From Caprella mutica (taxonomy: Eukaryota; Arthropoda; Malacostraca; Amphipoda; Caprellidae), in assembly GCA_947561585.1 (NCBI GenBank), contig CANNZV010002458.1, positions 1-64,000 of the forward strand: DNA of 64,000 nucleotides, given 5' to 3'. A program made the translations under genes and the position numbers. The notes under the pieces were generated by a model that worked only from the letters and a program-made list of their open reading frames with translations, was not told the origin of the DNA and did no database searches. Of the stretch, positions 54,979-64,000 are shown one piece after another (position 1 is the first letter of the stretch; each line of letters starts with the position of its first letter).

Positions 54979-56853
54979 ATGTCTTCAAACAATACCGAAA
55001 AAATTAATAAAACAAAAAAAATTGCGATTTTATTTATGCTAATCTTTTTCTTTTTATTAATCCTTCTATTATCAGTGTCAAAAACAATTTCTGACTATAG
55101 AAGATTGCCAACTTTACAAAGCGAAAAAAAAGAATTATCTGTAAGAGGAGATATAATAAGTGCTGATAACTTTAAAATTGCTTCATCAAAAAAGTTATAT
55201 AAAGCTTCAATTGATACTAGACACTTAGCAAAAGATAAAAAAGAACTTTTTTTACAATTATTCTCAATTTATAGTGGAATACCTTATACAAAATTAAAAT
55301 TAAAATTAGAAAATGACAAAACACCTGGTTATTTAGTTTTATCATATAATATTGATTCAAGAACAGCTAAAAATTTAAAGGAATTAGCTTTTAAATTAAG
55401 AAAACTTGATGTATTTATTTCAAGAAAAGTAAGAGGTGGAAAGGTTTTAAGAGGACTTAGTATTGTAGAAAGTGGAGAAAAAAGACTTTTTTCATATGAA
55501 GATACTTTAACACCTGTAATTGGTTATGTAAGAAAATATGAGAGTGAAAAAGGTAAAACAAGAGTTAAAGGAATAAAAGGCCTTGAAAGAAATTATAATA
55601 AAGTATTAAATGAATCAAAAGATGGAATACTAAAAGGTAATAGAGATGTACTTTCATATATATCATTTGATAATAATTCAGTTATTAGAAAAAGAATAGA
55701 TGGAGCAACATTAAAACTAAATATTCCCTTAAAACTTCAAAAAAATATTGAATTAACACTTGATTTACATAAAGAAAAGTTAAGTGCTGATGAGATAATT
55801 GTATCTGTAGTTGAAAGTAAAACAGGAAAAGTTTTAACTCTTGCTTCATCAAATAGATTTAATCCAGAAAATATCAAACAAAGTGATATTCCCTCATTAA
55901 ATGTAAATGCAATTGAGTACCAATTTGAACCAGGCTCAATTTTAAAACCCATATCAATTGCTCTTGTAATGGATAAAGGAAGAATAAAAAAGGATGAACT
56001 AATTTTTGCTCATAATACAAAAGGAAGACCAAATAAAAAAGGTGAATATCCAAAGGGTAGATATAAACTTGGTAAATATACTATCAAAGATGATCATAGA
56101 TTTAAAAAGCACTATTTAACATTAGATGATATAATGATATTCTCATCAAACATTGGTACTTTAAAATATGCACAAAGATTAACAGGACCTGAGTTTTACA
56201 ATGGTCTTAAAAAATTTGGTATTACAAAAGAAACAGGTATAGATTTACCGTATGAGAGAGAAGGTGTTATGCCAAAAGTTTGGCAGTTTGCAGCAGGAGA
56301 TGACAAAGGAGAAGATAATGTATTTAAAGCAACAGTATCCTACGGTCAAGGAATGACTTCAACATTTATGCAAATGATAAAAGCCTATACAGTCTTTCAA
56401 AATGATGGGTATATGATTACACCTAGAATTGTAGACTACTTAAGTCATGATGGAAATAAATACAAACCTTATAATAAAGAACCAGAAAAAGTAATATCTA
56501 AAAAAACTGCAAATGAAATTAAAAGACTATTAATAAAAACAGTTGAGAAAGGAACAGGGAGATCTGCACAAATTGATGGTTTAACAGTTGCAGGGAAAAC
56601 AGGAACAGCTCAAATAGCAAGAAGAGGTAAATATCTTAAAAAATATATTTCATCATTTTTTGGCTTTGTTGAAGATGAAAACAATGCATATACAATTGGT
56701 GTTACTGTAATTAATCCTAATTCTAGAGGAAGATACTGGTACTATTACTACGCTTCGCAATCAGCTGTACCTGTATTTAAAGAGGTAACTAAAAATTTAA
56801 TTAAATTAAACTATCTTACACCAAAAAACGATATAATTTCAGATAAAAAATAA
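54979..56853 (+). CDS. ftsI: Class B penicillin-binding protein, FtsI/PBP3-type
   Basis: A 624-residue transpeptidase with a short cytoplasmic tail, one membrane helix (about 18-38), a pedestal domain starting Y-R-R-L-P-T and V-R-G-D-I, and a transpeptidase domain with the serine motif P-G-S-I-L-K-P, S-S-N-I and G-K-T-G-T-A. FtsI works with FtsW at the septum; here it is divergent from ftsW. The frame extends to a TTG at 54937, but ATG at 54979 with a GGAT site is preferred. PBP2 is the alternative name, but the FtsW neighbour favours FtsI. Confidence 0.85.
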   Translation: MSSNNTEKINKTKKIAILFMLIFFFLLILLLSVSKTISDYRRLPTLQSEKKELSVRGDIISADNFKIASSKKLYKASIDTRHLAKDKKELFLQLFSIYSGIPYTKLKLKLENDKTPGYLVLSYNIDSRTAKNLKELAFKLRKLDVFISRKVRGGKVLRGLSIVESGEKRLFSYEDTLTPVIGYVRKYESEKGKTRVKGIKGLERNYNKVLNESKDGILKGNRDVLSYISFDNNSVIRKRIDGATLKLNIPLKLQKNIELTLDLHKEKLSADEIIVSVVESKTGKVLTLASSNRFNPENIKQSDIPSLNVNAIEYQFEPGSILKPISIALVMDKGRIKKDELIFAHNTKGRPNKKGEYPKGRYKLGKYTIKDDHRFKKHYLTLDDIMIFSSNIGTLKYAQRLTGPEFYNGLKKFGITKETGIDLPYEREGVMPKVWQFAAGDDKGEDNVFKATVSYGQGMTSTFMQMIKAYTVFQNDGYMITPRIVDYLSHDGNKYKPYNKEPEKVISKKTANEIKRLLIKTVEKGTGRSAQIDGLTVAGKTGTAQIARRGKYLKKYISSFFGFVEDENNAYTIGVTVINPNSRGRYWYYYYASQSAVPVFKEVTKNLIKLNYLTPKNDIISDKK

Positions 56854-56863
56854 AAGGATAAAA

Positions 56864-57376
56864 ATGTTTGGCTTTGGATCAAAAGAACTTAAAAAATATG
56901 AATATACACAAGAAGAATTAGCAAAATTTAACTATGCAAAAGTAAGTACTGAAAATGGAACTATTTGGTTAAAGTTATTTAATGAAGAGACACCAAATAC
57001 AGTTGCAAATTTTGCTACATTAGCAAATGATGGTTTTTATAATAATTTAAATTTTCACAGAGTAATTGATAACTTTATGGCACAAGGTGGATGCCCAGAA
57101 GGTACTGGTACTGGTGGTCCAGAGTGGGCAATAGAGTGTGAAACATCAGCAGAAAAGCAAGTACATAACAAAGGAAGCTTATCAATGGCTCATGCAGGAC
57201 CAAATACAGGGGGAAGTCAATTCTTTATTTGTTTTGTTCCTTGTCCTCATTTAGATGGTAGACATACAGTATTTGGAGGAATTGAAGAAAATGATGCAAA
57301 TAGTTTTGCAACTCTTGACTCAATCCATCAAGGTGATAAAATTGTTTCTATTGAAATTCTAGAAACAAGAGATTAA
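56864..57376 (+). CDS. Cyclophilin-type peptidyl-prolyl isomerase
   Basis: A 170-residue enzyme without signal peptide. The active-site block F-H-R-V-I-D-N-F-M-A-Q-G-G (Arg and Phe) and G-S-Q-F-F-I-C are complete. It isomerises proline peptide bonds in the cytoplasm. It has an AAAAGGAT ribosome site 10 bases after the PBP stop and is probably co-transcribed. Confidence 0.92.
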   Translation: MFGFGSKELKKYEYTQEELAKFNYAKVSTENGTIWLKLFNEETPNTVANFATLANDGFYNNLNFHRVIDNFMAQGGCPEGTGTGGPEWAIECETSAEKQVHNKGSLSMAHAGPNTGGSQFFICFVPCPHLDGRHTVFGGIEENDANSFATLDSIHQGDKIVSIEILETRD

Positions 57377-57390
57377 TACTTATTATAAAA

Positions 57391-57415
57391 GAAACTAGAG
57401 CTAAGCTCTAGTTTC
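57391..57415. terminator. Bidirectional terminator after the cyclophilin gene
   Basis: Perfect palindromic stem GAAACTAGAGCT-A-AGCTCTAGTTTC between convergent genes. It overlaps the last codons of the minus-strand hypothetical gene. Confidence 0.7.
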
Positions 57416-57652
57416 ATCACTATCATCCTCATAATCTTCTTCAAAACCTTCATTACTCTCTTCTGCATATATTGCAATAAGTTCATCAAAACAAAGTAAT
57501 AGTTCAGCATTATTTGGAAAATTAAACCAATATACATCTTGTTTACCTATACTAATATATTTAATATATTCTGTTCTTAATGCATCATAATTATCATCTG
57601 TAGCAACAAACTCTAATTCTCGTTCTTCTAAAACTAAATAAATCAATTTCAT
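57401..57652 (-). CDS. Small acidic hypothetical protein
   Basis: An 83-residue protein, unrecognised. It opens with hydrophobic M-K-L-I-Y-L-V-L-E-E-R and ends in a strongly acidic tail (E-E-D-Y-E-D-D-S-D-E). It has W-F-N-F-P and one cysteine. An AAAGGATG-like site precedes the ATG. The last codons form one arm of the shared terminator hairpin. Confidence 0.65.
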   Translation of the reverse strand: MKLIYLVLEERELEFVATDDNYDALRTEYIKYISIGKQDVYWFNFPNNAELLLCFDELIAIYAEESNEGFEEDYEDDSDETRA

Positions 57653-57861
57653 TTCACATCCTTTATTAAATTAAAACATTATAAAAATAAATGATGACTA
57701 TTTAGTTACAAAACTTAATAAACTATAGAACTACTGTAATATAAATACGCAATAGGAGCTAAAAGATACAGAAGAGAGGAATTTTTTAGAGCGAATGTAC
57801 AGTTGCAAAAGTAATAGGATAAATTAGAATAATAAGGTAAATTAAAGGTAAAAATCAGGCT

Positions 57862-57917
57862 AAAAAAAAAGCTTCTATCTAAAGGAACTGTAAAGAAGTT
57901 CAAATAGATAAAAGCTT
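57862..57917 (-). terminator. rRNA operon terminator
   Basis: On the minus strand, AAGCTT-TTATCTA, an inner GAAC / GTTC stem, then TAGATAGAAGCTT followed by nine T residues. It lies 14 bases beyond the 5S gene. Confidence 0.85.
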
Positions 57918-57930
57918 AATAAATATACTC

Positions 57931-58050
57931 AAGAGCTGGCAGCGGCCTACGTTTCCACAAGTGAAACCTGCAGTATTATCAGCGATGAAGTGCTTGACTT
58001 CCAGGTTCGGAATGGGGCTGGGTATTTCCACTTCTCTGTAACCACCAGCA
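57931..58050 (-). rRNA. rrf: 5S ribosomal RNA
   Basis: About 120 bases. It contains the universal CCCCATTCCGAACCTGGAAG and the closing stem GCTGG / CCAGC. Flanking TATACTCA / TGAGTATA extends the stem and probably guides processing. End points are accurate to a few bases. Confidence 0.93.
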
Positions 58051-58245
58051 ATATGAGTATAAAAAGTTCTAAATAAACTCTTTATACTCACATTAGGTAA
58101 TGAGTGTAAAGATAATGTTAAAGTCTTAAAGTAAGCTTCTTAAAAAGATATTCATCTTTTCAAGGAAACGCTTTGTGAAACAATTCACACATTTATCAAG
58201 TATGCATATACTTAATAAGATAGTAAACCAAGAAATATATTAAAA
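58051..58245 (-). other. 23S-5S spacer
   Basis: No gene seen. It contains one arm (58112-58129) of the 23S processing stem and the outer 5S stem. The rest is AT-rich spacer. Confidence 0.7.
58112..58129 (-). promoter_or_regulatory. 23S processing stem, downstream arm
   Basis: Perfect 18-base complement of 61360-61377 on the far side of the 23S gene. Together they would form the double-stranded RNase III target that releases pre-23S RNA. Confidence 0.85.
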
Positions 58246-58511
58246 AAAGCCAAACGATCTATTAGTACTAGTCAGCTAAACGTCTTACAACGCTTACACA
58301 CCTAGCCTATCAACCAGCTAGTCTTGCTGGGATCTTCAGGGAAAGTTCATCTTGAAGTTGGCTTCGAGCTTAGATGCTTTCAGCTCTTATCACATCCGTA
58401 CATAGCTACCCAACGATGCCCTTGGCAGAACAATTGGTACACTAGTGGTACGTTCATCCCGGTCCTCTCGTACTAGGGACAAATCTCCTCAACTTTCCTA
58501 CGCCCACGGAA

Positions 58512-58597
<86 letters not shown>

Positions 58598-58598
58598 C

Positions 58599-58654
<56 letters not shown>

Positions 58655-58666
58655 GCTCTTGGGGGA

Positions 58667-58700
<34 letters not shown>

Positions 58701-58701
58701 T

Positions 58702-58741
<40 letters not shown>

Positions 58742-58859
58742 TGACCGACTTTCGTCTCTGTTCGACTTGTATGTCTCACAGTCAAGCTAGTTTATGCCAT
58801 TATACTCAACTGGCGATTTCCATCCGCCATGAACTAACCTTTGTAAGCCTCCGTTACTT

Positions 58860-58891
<32 letters not shown>

Positions 58892-59178
58892 ACCAGACAT
58901 TGTCCTAGTAGAGGATAACTCTACGTAGTTAGTAACTCAAATATTCAAGGGTGGTATCTCAAGGATGGCTCACTACGTACTGGCGTCCGTAGATCAAAGC
59001 CTCCCACCTATCCTGCACAAGAATATCCAAGCTACAGTGTCAAGCTGTAGTAAAGGTGCACGGGGTCTTTCCGTCTTTCCGCGGGTAGGAGGAATTTTCA
59101 CCTCCACTACAATTTCACTGGATCCCTGGTTGAGACAGCTCCCATCTCGTTACGCCATTCATGCAGGTCGGTATTTAA

Positions 59179-59231
<53 letters not shown>

Positions 59232-60045
59232 TCGGGCTTCGATCAAATGCTTCGATAAATCTAACATCATCAATTAACCTTCGAGCACCGGGCAGGCGTC
59301 ACACCTTATACATCCACTTACGTGTTAGCAAAGTGCTGTGTTTTTGGTAAACAGTCGGGAGGGACTCTTTGTTGCAACCTCTTTAGCTTTCGAGAGTAAA
59401 TCTCTATACCAAAGTAGGCACACCTCCGAAGATACGGTGCTAGTTTGCAGAGTTCCTTAACCAGGGTTCTTCCACGCGCCTTAGAATACTCATCCCACCC
59501 ACCTGTGTCGGTTTACGGTACGGGCAACAAATAATATACTTAGTGGCTTTTCTTGGCACGACAGTATCATCGATTCTCTATCTCCTCCGAAGAGTGTCAA
59601 GAGCCTGTAAGATCTCGGCTTCATGTAACCCGGATTTGCCTAAGTTACAGCCTACGTCCTTCGACCCACTATTCCATCAGTGAGCTCGATTAACTCTATG
59701 CGTCCCCACATCGCGCTTATTTGTTGGTATTGAAATATTAATCAATTTGCCATCGTCTACCCCTCTCGGACTCGACTTAGGTCCCGACTAACCCTACGAT
59801 GACGAGCATCGCGTAGGAAACCTTGGGTTTTCGGCGAAGAGGATTCTCACCTCTTTTATCGCTACTCATGCCTGCATGCTCACTTCTATCCGCTCCAGCG
59901 CTCCTTGCCGGTACACCTTCAACGCTGAATAGAACGCTCTCCTACCACTCAGATAAATCTGAGTCTAAAGCTTCGGTGCATATCTTAGCCCCGTTATATT
60001 TTCCGCGCAGAATCACTAGACCAGTGAGCTGTTACGCTTTCTTTA

Positions 60046-60076
<31 letters not shown>

Positions 60077-60650
60077 TTGTCACAGTAACTCCACATCGTT
60101 TTCCACTTAGATATGACTTTGGGACCTTAGCTGTTAGTCTGGGTTGTTCCCCTCTCGACATAGGATTTTATCACCCTACGCCTGACTCCTGTGATTACAC
60201 ATATAGTATTCATAGTTTGATAGGGTTTGGTACCGCGGTAAGCAGCCCTAGCCCATTCAGTGCTCTACCCCTATATGCTACTACACAAGGCTATACCTAA
60301 ATATATTTCGGAGAGAACCAGCTATCACGAAGTTTGATTGGCCTTTCACCCCTATCCACAAGTCATCCGAGGACTTTTCAACGCCCACCGGTTCGGTCCT
60401 CCACTGGCTCTTACACCAGCTTCAACCTGCTCATGGATAGATCACTTCGTTTCGGGTCTGCAGCATCTGACTAATTCGCCCTATTAAGACTCGCTTTCGC
60501 TACGGCTTCGTACTTGACTTAACCTTGCCAGACACCACAACTCGCAGGCTCATTATGCAAAAGGCAGTCCGTCACCCTGATAAATCATAGGGCTCCGAAT
60601 GATTGTAAGCTAATGGTTTCAGGTTCTATTTCACTCTCCTCACTGGAGTA

Positions 60651-60687
<37 letters not shown>

Positions 60688-61150
60688 ATCTGTAAGTAGT
60701 ATTTAGGATTAGAGGGTGGTCCCCCTAGATTCAGACAAAATATCACGTGTTCCGTCCTACTCAGGATACCAATAAAGTCATTGAAGATTTTAAGTACAGG
60801 AGTATCACCTTCTATGCTATAGCTTTCCAACTATTTCTTCTATCTTCTTTGATCTTATATCTTGGTCCTACAACCCCCTATGCAAGCATAGGGTTTGTCC
60901 TAATCCGCGTTCGCTCGCCGCTACTAACGGAATCTCATTTGATTTCTCTTCCTCCGGTTACTGAGATGTTTCACTTCACCGGGTTCGCCCACTTTGCAGT
61001 GTAATATATATCTCTATATACTGGGTTGTCCCATTCGGAAATCTACGGATCAAAACTTCTTGACAGTTCCCCGTAGCTTATCGCAGTCTAGTACGTCCTT
61101 CATCGCCTCTTACAGTCTAGGCATCCACCATTAGCCCTTAATAGCTTATT
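58246..61150 (-). rRNA. rrl: 23S ribosomal RNA
   Basis: About 2905 bases, identified by conserved blocks such as GGTGGATGCC near the 5' end (about 61120) and the complement of GGGAGATCAGCCTGTTATCCCCGG-type sequence at 58655-58690 (peptidyl-transferase region). The length is near the bacterial norm, so there is no large intervening sequence of the kind found in some Campylobacterota. End points are approximate. All reading frames inside it are spurious. Confidence 0.96.
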
Positions 61151-61359
61151 TTTATGGTTAGCCTAAAAAAATACAAGTATTTTTCCAGGTTCCCCATTTG
61201 ATAAAGTAATTTACATTACTTCACCGTTTGAATAATTATTCCTTGGCTACTATCTTATTAAATATATTACTATATTCAATAAAAAAGTTGTGTTTTAAAA
61301 ATTGTTTCTTATTTTAGTTCATATTTAAACTTTCATTTAAATATTCGCTAGAAAAATTT

Positions 61360-61377
61360 TAAGACTTTAACATTATG
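61360..61377 (-). promoter_or_regulatory. 23S processing stem, upstream arm
   Basis: Pairs perfectly with 58112-58129. It lies in the tRNA-Ala/23S spacer. Confidence 0.85.
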
Positions 61378-61477
61378 TTTTTAAATATCATATCCTTTAT
61401 TATCAAATAAAGAACATATTGGTTATTAAAACCAAATATAAATTCAATTCCTATTGAACTTATATTTAGTTTTCAAA

Positions 61478-61553
61478 TGGTGGAGAATAGCGGGATCGAA
61501 CCGCTGACCTCCTGCGTGCAAGGCAGGCGCTCTCCCAGCTGAGCTAATTCCCC
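61478..61553 (-). tRNA. tRNA-Ala (TGC)
   Basis: A 76-base cloverleaf with encoded CCA in the 16S-23S spacer. The anticodon loop is CTTGCAC, anticodon TGC. The acceptor GGGGAAT pairs with ATTCTCC with one G-U pair. Confidence 0.96.
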
Positions 61554-61595
61554 ATCTGTTTTAATCTTTAAAAGTTAATTTCAAATAGATATAAA

Positions 61596-61672
61596 TGGTG
61601 GGCCTACCAGGACTTGAACCTGGGACCTCACGATTATCAGTCGAGCGCTCTAGCCAGCTGAGCTATAGGCCC
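61596..61672 (-). tRNA. tRNA-Ile (GAT)
   Basis: A 77-base cloverleaf with encoded CCA. The anticodon loop is CTGATAA, anticodon GAT. It is 42 bases upstream of tRNA-Ala, the usual spacer order. Confidence 0.96.
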
Positions 61673-61690
61673 ATTATTACCTATCTTTTA

Positions 61691-61718
61691 AAGTAATCTT
61701 TATAAACCGAATATAGAA
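61691..61718 (-). promoter_or_regulatory. 16S processing stem, downstream arm
   Basis: Twenty bases (61699-61718) are the exact complement of 63429-63448, and the match continues with small bulges to about 28 bases. This forms the pre-16S stem. Confidence 0.85.
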
Positions 61719-61791
61719 AAGGTCGATATTCCCTTTTTTTACTATCTTTGATAGCTTTTGAGTTAGGAAATGAATCCTAACTCTTTCTCTG

Positions 61792-61822
61792 AAAGGAGGT
61801 GATCCAACCGCAGGTTCTCCTA

Positions 61823-61854
<32 letters not shown>

Positions 61855-62210
61855 TGAATCCACTGTGGAGGGTAGCTACTTTAGCATTCCCGCTTCGAAT
61901 GAGTTCAATTCCCATGGTGTGACGGGCGGTGAGTACAAGACCCGGGAACGTATTCACCGTAGCATTGCTGATCTACGATTACTAGCGATTCCAACTTCAA
62001 GTAGTCGAGTTGCAGACTACTATCCGAACTGGGAGATATTTTTGAGATTTGCTCCACGTCACCGTATCGCTGCTCTTTGTATACCCCATTGTAGCACGTG
62101 TGTAGCCCTGGACGTAAGGGCCATGATGACTTGACGTCGTCCTCACCTTCCTCCTGGTTACCCAGGCAGTCTCGTTAGAGTTCTCAGCCGAACTGTTAGC
62201 AACTAACGAC

Positions 62211-62270
<60 letters not shown>

Positions 62271-62364
62271 GTGCAGCACCTGTATATAAGCTTCTGCAAG
62301 CAGACACCTCATAATCTCTTATAAGTTCTTACTATGTCAAGTCCAGGTAAGGTTCTTCGCGTAT

Positions 62365-62409
<45 letters not shown>

Positions 62410-62519
62410 TATTCCTTTGAGTTTTAATCTTGCGACCGTACTCCCCAGGCGGTACACTTAATGTGTTTACTGCATTACTGCAAGGTCTAGCCTCACAACA
62501 ACTAGTGTACATCGTTTAG

Positions 62520-62568
<49 letters not shown>

Positions 62569-62788
62569 GTCTCAGCGTCAATAATGTTCCAGTAGATCGC
62601 CTTCGCAATCGGTATTCCTTCTGATCTCTACGGATTTTACCCCTACACCAGAAATTCCATCTACCTCTCCCATATTCTAGGTTAACAGTTTTCAAAGCAG
62701 TTCTATGGTTGAGCCATAGGATTTCACTTCAAACTTATTAACCCGCCTACACGCTCTTTACGCCCAGTGATTCCGAGTAACGCTTGCG

Positions 62789-62828
<40 letters not shown>

Positions 62829-62936
62829 CGCTTATTCATATAGTACCGTCATTATCTTCCTATATAAAAGGAGTTTACGCACCGAAATGTGTCATCCTCC
62901 ACGCGGCGTTGCTGCATCAGGGTTTCCCCCATTGTG

Positions 62937-62972
<36 letters not shown>

Positions 62973-63262
62973 ACCGTGTCTCAGTTCCAGTGTGACTGAT
63001 CATCCTCTCAAACCAGTTAGGCGTCATTGTCTTGGTGAGCCATTACCTCACCAACTAACTGATACCGTACAGGCCGATCCTAGAGCTATAAATATTTCCC
63101 TTGCAGACTTCTGTCTTAAAGGCATATAGAGTATTAGCATTCGTTTCCAAATGTTATCCTCTTCTCTAGGGCACATTACCTATATATTACTCACCCGTGC
63201 GCCACTTAGCTGACAGTTATAGCAAGCTATAACCCGTTCTCGTTCGACTTGCATGTGTTAAG

Positions 63263-63303
<41 letters not shown>

Positions 63304-63309
63304 ATAATT
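61792..63309 (-). rRNA. rrs: 16S ribosomal RNA
   Basis: About 1518 bases. The 5' block AGAGTTTGATCCTGGCTCAG is at about 63285-63304 and the 3' end carries the anti-Shine-Dalgarno GGATCACCTCCTTT at 61792-61806. Universal blocks such as ACTCCTACGGGAGGCAGCAG (about 62945) are intact. It can be used directly to place the organism. Frames inside are spurious. Confidence 0.97.
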
Positions 63310-63428
63310 GAAGTATTTGATACTGACAATTTTTGTATTAATTACAAAATTATCACTCAAAATGCTTTTTACTTTCGTAAAAAACTTAAATAGACAAGAA
63401 TTGTATTTCTTGTTTTTTATATCGTTTA

Positions 63429-63456
63429 TTCTATATTCGGTTTATAAAAATTACTT
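63429..63456 (-). promoter_or_regulatory. 16S processing stem, upstream arm
   Basis: Pairs with 61691-61718 on the other side of 16S, giving the RNase III target for pre-16S release. Confidence 0.85.
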
Positions 63457-63470
63457 CTTATTAACCTTCT

Positions 63471-63484
63471 GTTTTTAAAGATCA
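63471..63484 (-). promoter_or_regulatory. boxA-like antitermination site in the rRNA leader
   Basis: Minus strand TGATCTTTAAAAAC, close to the boxA consensus TGCTCTTTAACA, about 45 bases after the predicted transcription start. NusB/S10 would bind it to prevent early termination. Confidence 0.6.
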
Positions 63485-63530
63485 TAATCTCTTTTAGAAC
63501 TTCTTGTCGTTCCTCTGAAATTGGATGGGA

Positions 63531-63559
63531 ATTATAGACAAATATCCCTCGCTTGTCAA
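63531..63559 (-). promoter_or_regulatory. Consensus sigma-70 promoter of the rRNA operon
   Basis: TTGACA, 17-base spacer, TATAAT, all perfect, on the minus strand. Transcription should begin near 63524, about 215 bases before 16S. It is the only promoter in the window with both boxes perfect. Confidence 0.92.
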
Positions 63560-63808
63560 GTGAATTTTCTAAAATATCGCTTAAATTTTGTAATTTGTGC
63601 GCTTTTCGCCTCTTTCTTTCTCTTTTTATTTAATTTTACTAGGTTTTATTTGTGTATTTTCTTTTTTATCTGTATTTTATGCATTTTTATTAATTTTCTA
63701 TTTACTTTTTTATCCTAATATATATGTAATTTAATATTAATGTAAATATTAAAGATGTAATTAAACAGTAAGATACTAGAATTACACAAAAAAATATAAA
63801 GGATTAAT

Positions 63809-64000
63809 ATGTATAATAGAGATTATCTATCAAACGAAAGCTCTCATCATACACAAGAATCATCACAAACGCAGCTGATGAGTTTCTTAAAAGCTACATA
63901 CCAGTTATTTGCAGGTTCTATGTTAGCTGCAACAGCTGGTGCATATATAGGTTTAGGAATTGTTCATTTGTTAATGGGTCCAGTTAAATGGGTTTTATTT
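63809..64000 (+). CDS. Bax inhibitor-1/YccA family membrane protein, partial
   Basis: The first 64 codons only; the gene runs off the right edge. Start ATG with an AAAGGA site. The protein opens M-Y-N-R-D-Y-L and has a Q/S/H-rich cytoplasmic head, then a first helix A-G-S-M-L-A-A-T-A-G-A-Y-I-G, which is typical of YccA-type proteins of Campylobacterota. These are multi-pass membrane proteins linked to FtsH or ion leak; function is uncertain. Confidence 0.8.
   Translation, partial: MYNRDYLSNESSHHTQESSQTQLMSFLKATYQLFAGSMLAATAGAYIGLGIVHLLMGPVKWVLF

Larger units (their letters stand above)
63310..63808. other. rRNA leader, promoter and spacer to the YccA gene
   Basis: No gene is seen. It contains the 16S processing arm, a boxA-like site and a consensus promoter for the rRNA operon (63531-63559); the remaining 250 bases to the YccA start are AT-rich and probably hold the upstream activation region of the rRNA promoter and the YccA promoter. 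Confidence 0.75.

Noticed and set aside
57715..58091. Two open frames of about 62 codons on the minus strand
   Set aside because: One lies in the rRNA trailer and terminator, the other inside the 5S gene; no ribosome site or family match.
58246..61150. 23S intervening sequence, as in some Campylobacterota
   Set aside because: Gene length of about 2.9 kb fits an uninterrupted 23S, and no extra hairpin block was seen.
58454..63718. Several open frames of 60-110 codons on both strands between 58.4 and 63.7 kb
   Set aside because: They lie within 23S, 16S or the rRNA promoter/leader; conserved rRNA blocks explain the sequence.

Overview
This 64 kb window is AT-rich bacterial chromosome and looks like a free-living member of the Campylobacterota, most probably Arcobacteraceae. 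The reasons are the gene set and order: tRNA(Phe-Thr-Tyr-Gly)-tuf-rpmG-tRNA(Trp)-secE-nusG-rplKAJL-rpoBC with overlapping but unfused rpoB and rpoC, a Sox thiosulfate-oxidation operon, a futalosine-pathway menaquinone gene (mqnA), a NikKMLQO-type nickel importer, and lysine/leucine/isoleucine-rich proteins. Genus is not resolved from reading alone.

Layout from the left. (1) 1-3250: a degenerate, frameshifted HD-GYP protein cut by the window edge, a secreted alpha/beta hydrolase, a DsrE-like protein, a MOSC protein and a cytochrome c/thioredoxin protein at the soxW position. (2) 3344-11001: the Sox operon on the minus strand, transcribed soxC-soxD-soxX-soxY-soxZ-soxA-lipoprotein (soxK position)-rhodanese-soxB, with a promoter and dyads at 11021-11363. 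(3) 11437-18380: recN-nadK, then fusA/rpsG/rpsL and small conserved genes. (4) 18508-27336: a ClC channel, a damaged stretch (PAS-GGDEF protein, DUF2971 protein, nikO, nikQ and nikL all broken by small indels), intact nikM and nikK, a transposase-derived zinc-ribbon protein, YciI, a stand-alone EAL protein and a small membrane protein. (5) 27366-41506: RNA polymerase, ribosomal proteins, nusG/secE, EF-Tu and five tRNAs. (6) 41543-57652: envelope genes (murD, mraY, PBP1A, uppP, murG, ftsW, an FtsI-type PBP) mixed with gpmI, glnA, hisK, moaE/moaD, mqnA and a cyclophilin. (7) 57862-63559: a complete rRNA operon (16S-tRNA Ile-tRNA Ala-23S-5S, minus strand) with consensus promoter, boxA-like site, processing stems and terminator. 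The window ends inside a Bax-inhibitor-1/YccA gene.

How the genes fit together: the Sox proteins predict periplasmic oxidation of thiosulfate to sulfate. SoxC needs molybdenum cofactor, and moaD/moaE are in the window. MqnA supplies menaquinone. The nickel importer would feed hydrogenase or urease elsewhere in the genome. Cyclic-di-GMP is represented by a GGDEF, an EAL and a degenerate HD-GYP protein.

A feature of the record itself matters for any reader. Single-base indels, mostly in homopolymers, cluster in three patches (about 1-260, 20.4-23.6 kb and 52.5-53.95 kb). Genes expected to be essential and single-copy (murG, ftsW) are among those broken, while the roughly 27 kb from 25 to 52 kb shows no frameshift. 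Local consensus error is therefore the leading explanation, and broken genes here should not be read as real pseudogenes without read-level checking. I found no prophage, CRISPR array or complete insertion sequence, and no system I would call clearly new. The best leads are the transposase-derived protein beside nikK, the lipoprotein at the soxK position, and several unusual intergenic hairpins.
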